From Bryobacterales bacterium (lineage in GTDB: Bacteria > Acidobacteriota > Terriglobia > Bryobacterales > Bryobacteraceae), in the NCBI GenBank assembly GCA_025462985.1, contig JAOAPP010000023.1:1-9079 (forward strand): a stretch of 9,079 nt of DNA, in the 5' to 3' direction. Below the pieces are notes generated by a model, which was not told the origin of the DNA, searched no databases, and saw nothing but the letters and a program-made list of their open reading frames with translations. The position numbers and the translations under genes are program-made. How positions within the stretch are numbered: position 1 is the first letter of the stretch; every line of letters begins with the position of its first letter. Below are positions 7,653 to 9,079 of the stretch, in pieces.

Positions 7653-7892
7653 TTACCCGCCGACGGTTAGATCAAAATCTGTCCTGCGAGTGCGCAGCAG
7701 GCGTTTCCTTGCGTTCTCAAGGGCCGTCTTCTCGGCCTGTTCACGGAGCTGGTCGGTGGAACGTGCTATCACGGCACCGGACGCAACGGCCTCTACTTCG
7801 GCCACCTGAGTTTGGCCGATCTGATAGGAGGTGAGCTTCACAGTCCAGCCCTCCAGTTCGAACTCCTGTTTGTTCCAGTTCTCAGCCCGCAT
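7653..7892 (-). CDS. Small conserved-looking protein of unknown function, coupled to the sulfurtransferase
   Basis: 79-residue protein, not recognised. No signal peptide, membrane segment or cysteine. The pattern suggests two or three beta-strands (WTVKLTSYQI, QVAEVEAVAS, AVIARST) followed by a long amphipathic helix rich in Ala, Glu and Arg (about 48-66, REQAEKTALENARKRLL) and a basic then acidic tail. This beta-beta-beta-alpha order recalls double-stranded-RNA-binding or HicB-like small folds, but that is only a shape comparison. Evidence that it is real: a strong GGGAGG nine bases before the ATG at 7892, an 11-bp overlap with the end of the sulfurtransferase gene, and a well-formed alternation of polar and hydrophobic residues. 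It is presumably cytoplasmic and made together with the sulfurtransferase; a role in sulfur transfer or in RNA handling cannot be inferred from sequence alone. Confidence 0.72.
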   Translation of the reverse strand: MRAENWNKQEFELEGWTVKLTSYQIGQTQVAEVEAVASGAVIARSTDQLREQAEKTALENARKRLLRTRRTDFDLTVGG

Positions 7893-8763
7893 GCGCGACG
7901 GCCTCCCTCAGCGGGCTGGCAATGCCTCTTTCAATCGGCGCAGCCACCAGGTTGCCCCACTCGGTCCAGGAGCCGTCGTAATTGGTCACGTTGCGGTAGC
8001 CGAGCAGGTATTTCAGAACGAACCAGCTGTAGCTTGATCGCTCTCCGATGCGGCAGTATGTGATGATCGGCTTGTTTCCTTCAATGCCCTCGTTCGCATA
8101 GAGTTCCTTAAGCTCCTCAAAGGACTTGAATGAACCGTCTTCGTTGGCTGCCTTGCCCCATGGAATGCTCCGCGCGCCGGGGATATGGCCGCCGCGCTGA
8201 GCGGTCTCGGGCAGTCCGGGAGGCGCCAGGATCTCGCCGGTGAATTCCTGTGGACTTCGCACGTCCACGAGAGCCGCATACTTGTCCCGAACAGCCTTTT
8301 GGACGTCCGGCAAGAAGGCGCGCAAGGAGTAATCGGGCTCTTGCGCCCTGTACTCAGTAAAGGCGAACACCGGAACATCATGCGTGAGTTCACGTCCTTC
8401 TAACAGCCACTTCTTGCGTCCACCATTTAGCAGTCGGACGTCCGGGTGCCCATAGATTTTGAGTTGCCAGAAGGCCCAGGCTGCAAACCAGTTATTGTTG
8501 TCGCCGTAGAGGACGACCGTTGTGTCCCTCGCGATTCCGGTCTGAGATAACAACTGCTCGAACTTGTCGCGCGGGATGACGTCACGAAGAACCTGATCCG
8601 AGAGTTCGCGCTGCCAGGACCAGGCAATAGCGCCGGGTATGTGGCCCTGATCGTAGGCATCGTTCTCCACGTCGACTTCGACCAGGCGGACAGTCGGATC
8701 ATTGAGATGCTCCTCGGCCCATTCTGTCGAGACGAGCACTTGCGGATCTGCGTACTGAGACAT
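7882..8763 (-). CDS. sseA: Thiosulfate/3-mercaptopyruvate sulfurtransferase (tandem rhodanese)
   Basis: 293-residue cytoplasmic sulfurtransferase that moves a sulfane sulfur from thiosulfate or 3-mercaptopyruvate to a thiol acceptor through a cysteine persulfide. Two rhodanese domains: the N-terminal one (about 8-127; DAYDQGHIPGAIAW) is catalytically silent, with Asp88 in YGDNNNWFAAW at the active-loop position; the C-terminal one (about 150-278) carries Cys237 in the loop CRIGERSS, followed by NYDGSWTEWGN. This loop resembles the CysA2/SseA type, including the mycobacterial CysA proteins, more than the mercaptopyruvate loop CG(S/T)GVTA, so thiosulfate is the likelier donor; the gene symbol is approximate. 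Length is normal and no residue looks missing. The ATG at 8763 has GGAGGA nine bases upstream. It is followed with an 11-bp overlap by the small gene and lies 112 bp after the lactate permease gene on the same strand. Confidence 0.93.
   Translation of the reverse strand: MSQYADPQVLVSTEWAEEHLNDPTVRLVEVDVENDAYDQGHIPGAIAWSWQRELSDQVLRDVIPRDKFEQLLSQTGIARDTTVVLYGDNNNWFAAWAFWQLKIYGHPDVRLLNGGRKKWLLEGRELTHDVPVFAFTEYRAQEPDYSLRAFLPDVQKAVRDKYAALVDVRSPQEFTGEILAPPGLPETAQRGGHIPGARSIPWGKAANEDGSFKSFEELKELYANEGIEGNKPIITYCRIGERSSYSWFVLKYLLGYRNVTNYDGSWTEWGNLVAAPIERGIASPLREAVAHAG
7883..7918 (-). promoter_or_regulatory. 8-bp inverted repeat enclosing the Shine-Dalgarno of the small gene
   Basis: On the minus strand CAGCCCGC (7911-7918) pairs perfectly with GCGGGCTG (7883-7890). 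The 20-base loop contains GGGAGG (7902-7907), and the G of the small gene's ATG together with the sulfurtransferase TGA region lies in the 3' arm. A ribosome finishing the sulfurtransferase would melt this stem, so it could couple translation of the second gene to the first. The repeat is seen directly; the role is inference. Confidence 0.45.
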
Positions 8764-8772
8764 GGCCCTTAT

Positions 8773-8778
8773 TCCTCC
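8773..8778 (-). promoter_or_regulatory. Shine-Dalgarno of the sulfurtransferase gene
   Basis: GGAGGA on the minus strand, nine bases before the ATG at 8761-8763; supports that start. In the 112-bp gap upstream no convincing -35/-10 pair was found, although TTGACT is present on the minus strand near 8850. Confidence 0.6.
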
Positions 8779-8875
8779 AATTCACGCGATGGGCGAACGT
8801 CCAGCCATATCCGCCCTTGTCTATTGACAACAGGATCTTATCACAAGCAAGTCAAGCGGAATTGAGCGGGGATTG

Positions 8876-9079
8876 CTAGAGGTAGGCGTAGACGAGTACT
8901 TCCACTCCGACGAGAGTTGCGAGCACGATGCTGTGCCGGAGTGTGAAACGGAACAGCTTCGCCTGATCGGCGACAGACATACCGGTGGCCGCAGCAGCGA
9001 CGGCAATGGTCTGCAAGCTGATCATCTTTCCCATTACGCCTCCAACGGAGTTGGCCGCGGCCACCAGCATCGAATCGAA
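8876..9079 (-). CDS. lctP: L-lactate permease (LctP family), C-terminal fragment cut by window edge
   Basis: Last 67 residues of an integral membrane lactate/glycolate:proton symporter of the LctP family, which imports lactate across the inner membrane. The frame is open to base 9079, reading Phe-Asp-Ser before the Met at 9070, so that Met is internal. The signature AANSVGGVMGKMIS, then the QTIAVAAAATGM stretch, then LFRFTLRHSIVLATLVG with a last hydrophobic helix (HSIVLATLVGVEVLVYAYL), matches the conserved C-terminal end of the family, and the TAG at 8876-8878 falls at the normal end. Full-length members are about 530-560 residues, so some 470 or more residues lie beyond the window. The gap to the sulfurtransferase gene is 112 bp, so a shared transcript is possible but not shown. 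Confidence 0.88.
   Translation of the reverse strand, partial: FDSMLVAAANSVGGVMGKMISLQTIAVAAAATGMSVADQAKLFRFTLRHSIVLATLVGVEVLVYAYL

Noticed and set aside
7641..7657. GGTAA/TTACC hairpin at the stop of the 79-residue gene
   Set aside because: Only five AT-containing pairs and overlapping the stop codon; too weak for a terminator.
8817..8830. TTGTC-TATT-GACAA small palindrome and a consensus-like TTGACA at 8824 on the plus strand
   Set aside because: Stem of five pairs; the TTGACA has no -10 at proper spacing and no plus-strand gene follows, so neither is supported as an operator or promoter.

Overview
The window reads like the chromosome of a member of the Acidobacteriota, of the Solibacter/Bryobacter type. 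Three things point there: an ECF sigma factor of the Sigma70_ECF type lying directly upstream of a large Ser/Thr kinase fused to a WD40-like (PD40) beta-propeller; the kinase's N-terminal helical segment, typical of that phylum; and a GH79 glycosidase whose catalytic glutamates fall at almost the same positions as in the Acidobacterium capsulatum enzyme. This assignment comes from protein-family recognition, not from a database search.

Layout, left to right. (1) 2-832 (+): the C-terminal two thirds of a zinc-dependent alcohol/formaldehyde dehydrogenase, cut by the window edge. (2) 853-2289 (-): an exported GH79-type glycosidase (beta-glucuronidase-like) with a twin-arginine leader, converging on the dehydrogenase with only 20 bp between them. 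(3) 2290-2457: a 168-bp divergent intergenic region, with a TATAAA box so close to the GH79 ATG that its mRNA could be leaderless. (4) 2458-3975 (+): an exported DUF1254/DUF1214 protein. (5) 3976-4058: a convergent gap holding a 7-bp GC-rich hairpin. (6) 4059-6905 (-): transmembrane Ser/Thr kinase with propeller, preceded and overlapped by (7) 6862-7470 (-): the ECF sigma factor. (8) 7471-7652: a 182-bp gap carrying the sigma promoter region and a hairpin that may end the next operon. (9) 7653-7892 (-): a 79-residue unknown protein overlapping by 11 bp (10) 7882-8763 (-): a two-domain rhodanese sulfurtransferase. (11) 8876-9079 (-): the C-terminus of an L-lactate permease, cut by the window edge.

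How the parts work together. The sigma-kinase pair looks like a complete signalling module: the propeller senses outside the membrane, the kinase acts inside, and the sigma factor is the probable target. No anti-sigma gene is present, and sigma region 2.2 lacks the usual acidic DAED patch and has Gln-Pro-Thr-Ala instead, which suggests activation by threonine phosphorylation. The sulfurtransferase and the small protein form a tightly coupled two-gene unit, with a perfect 8-bp inverted repeat bracketing the second gene's Shine-Dalgarno sequence. The remaining genes (dehydrogenase, glycosidase, DUF1254 protein, lactate permease) look like ordinary metabolic genes with no visible link. No mobile element, CRISPR array, tRNA or rRNA was seen, and no gap between genes exceeds 182 bp.
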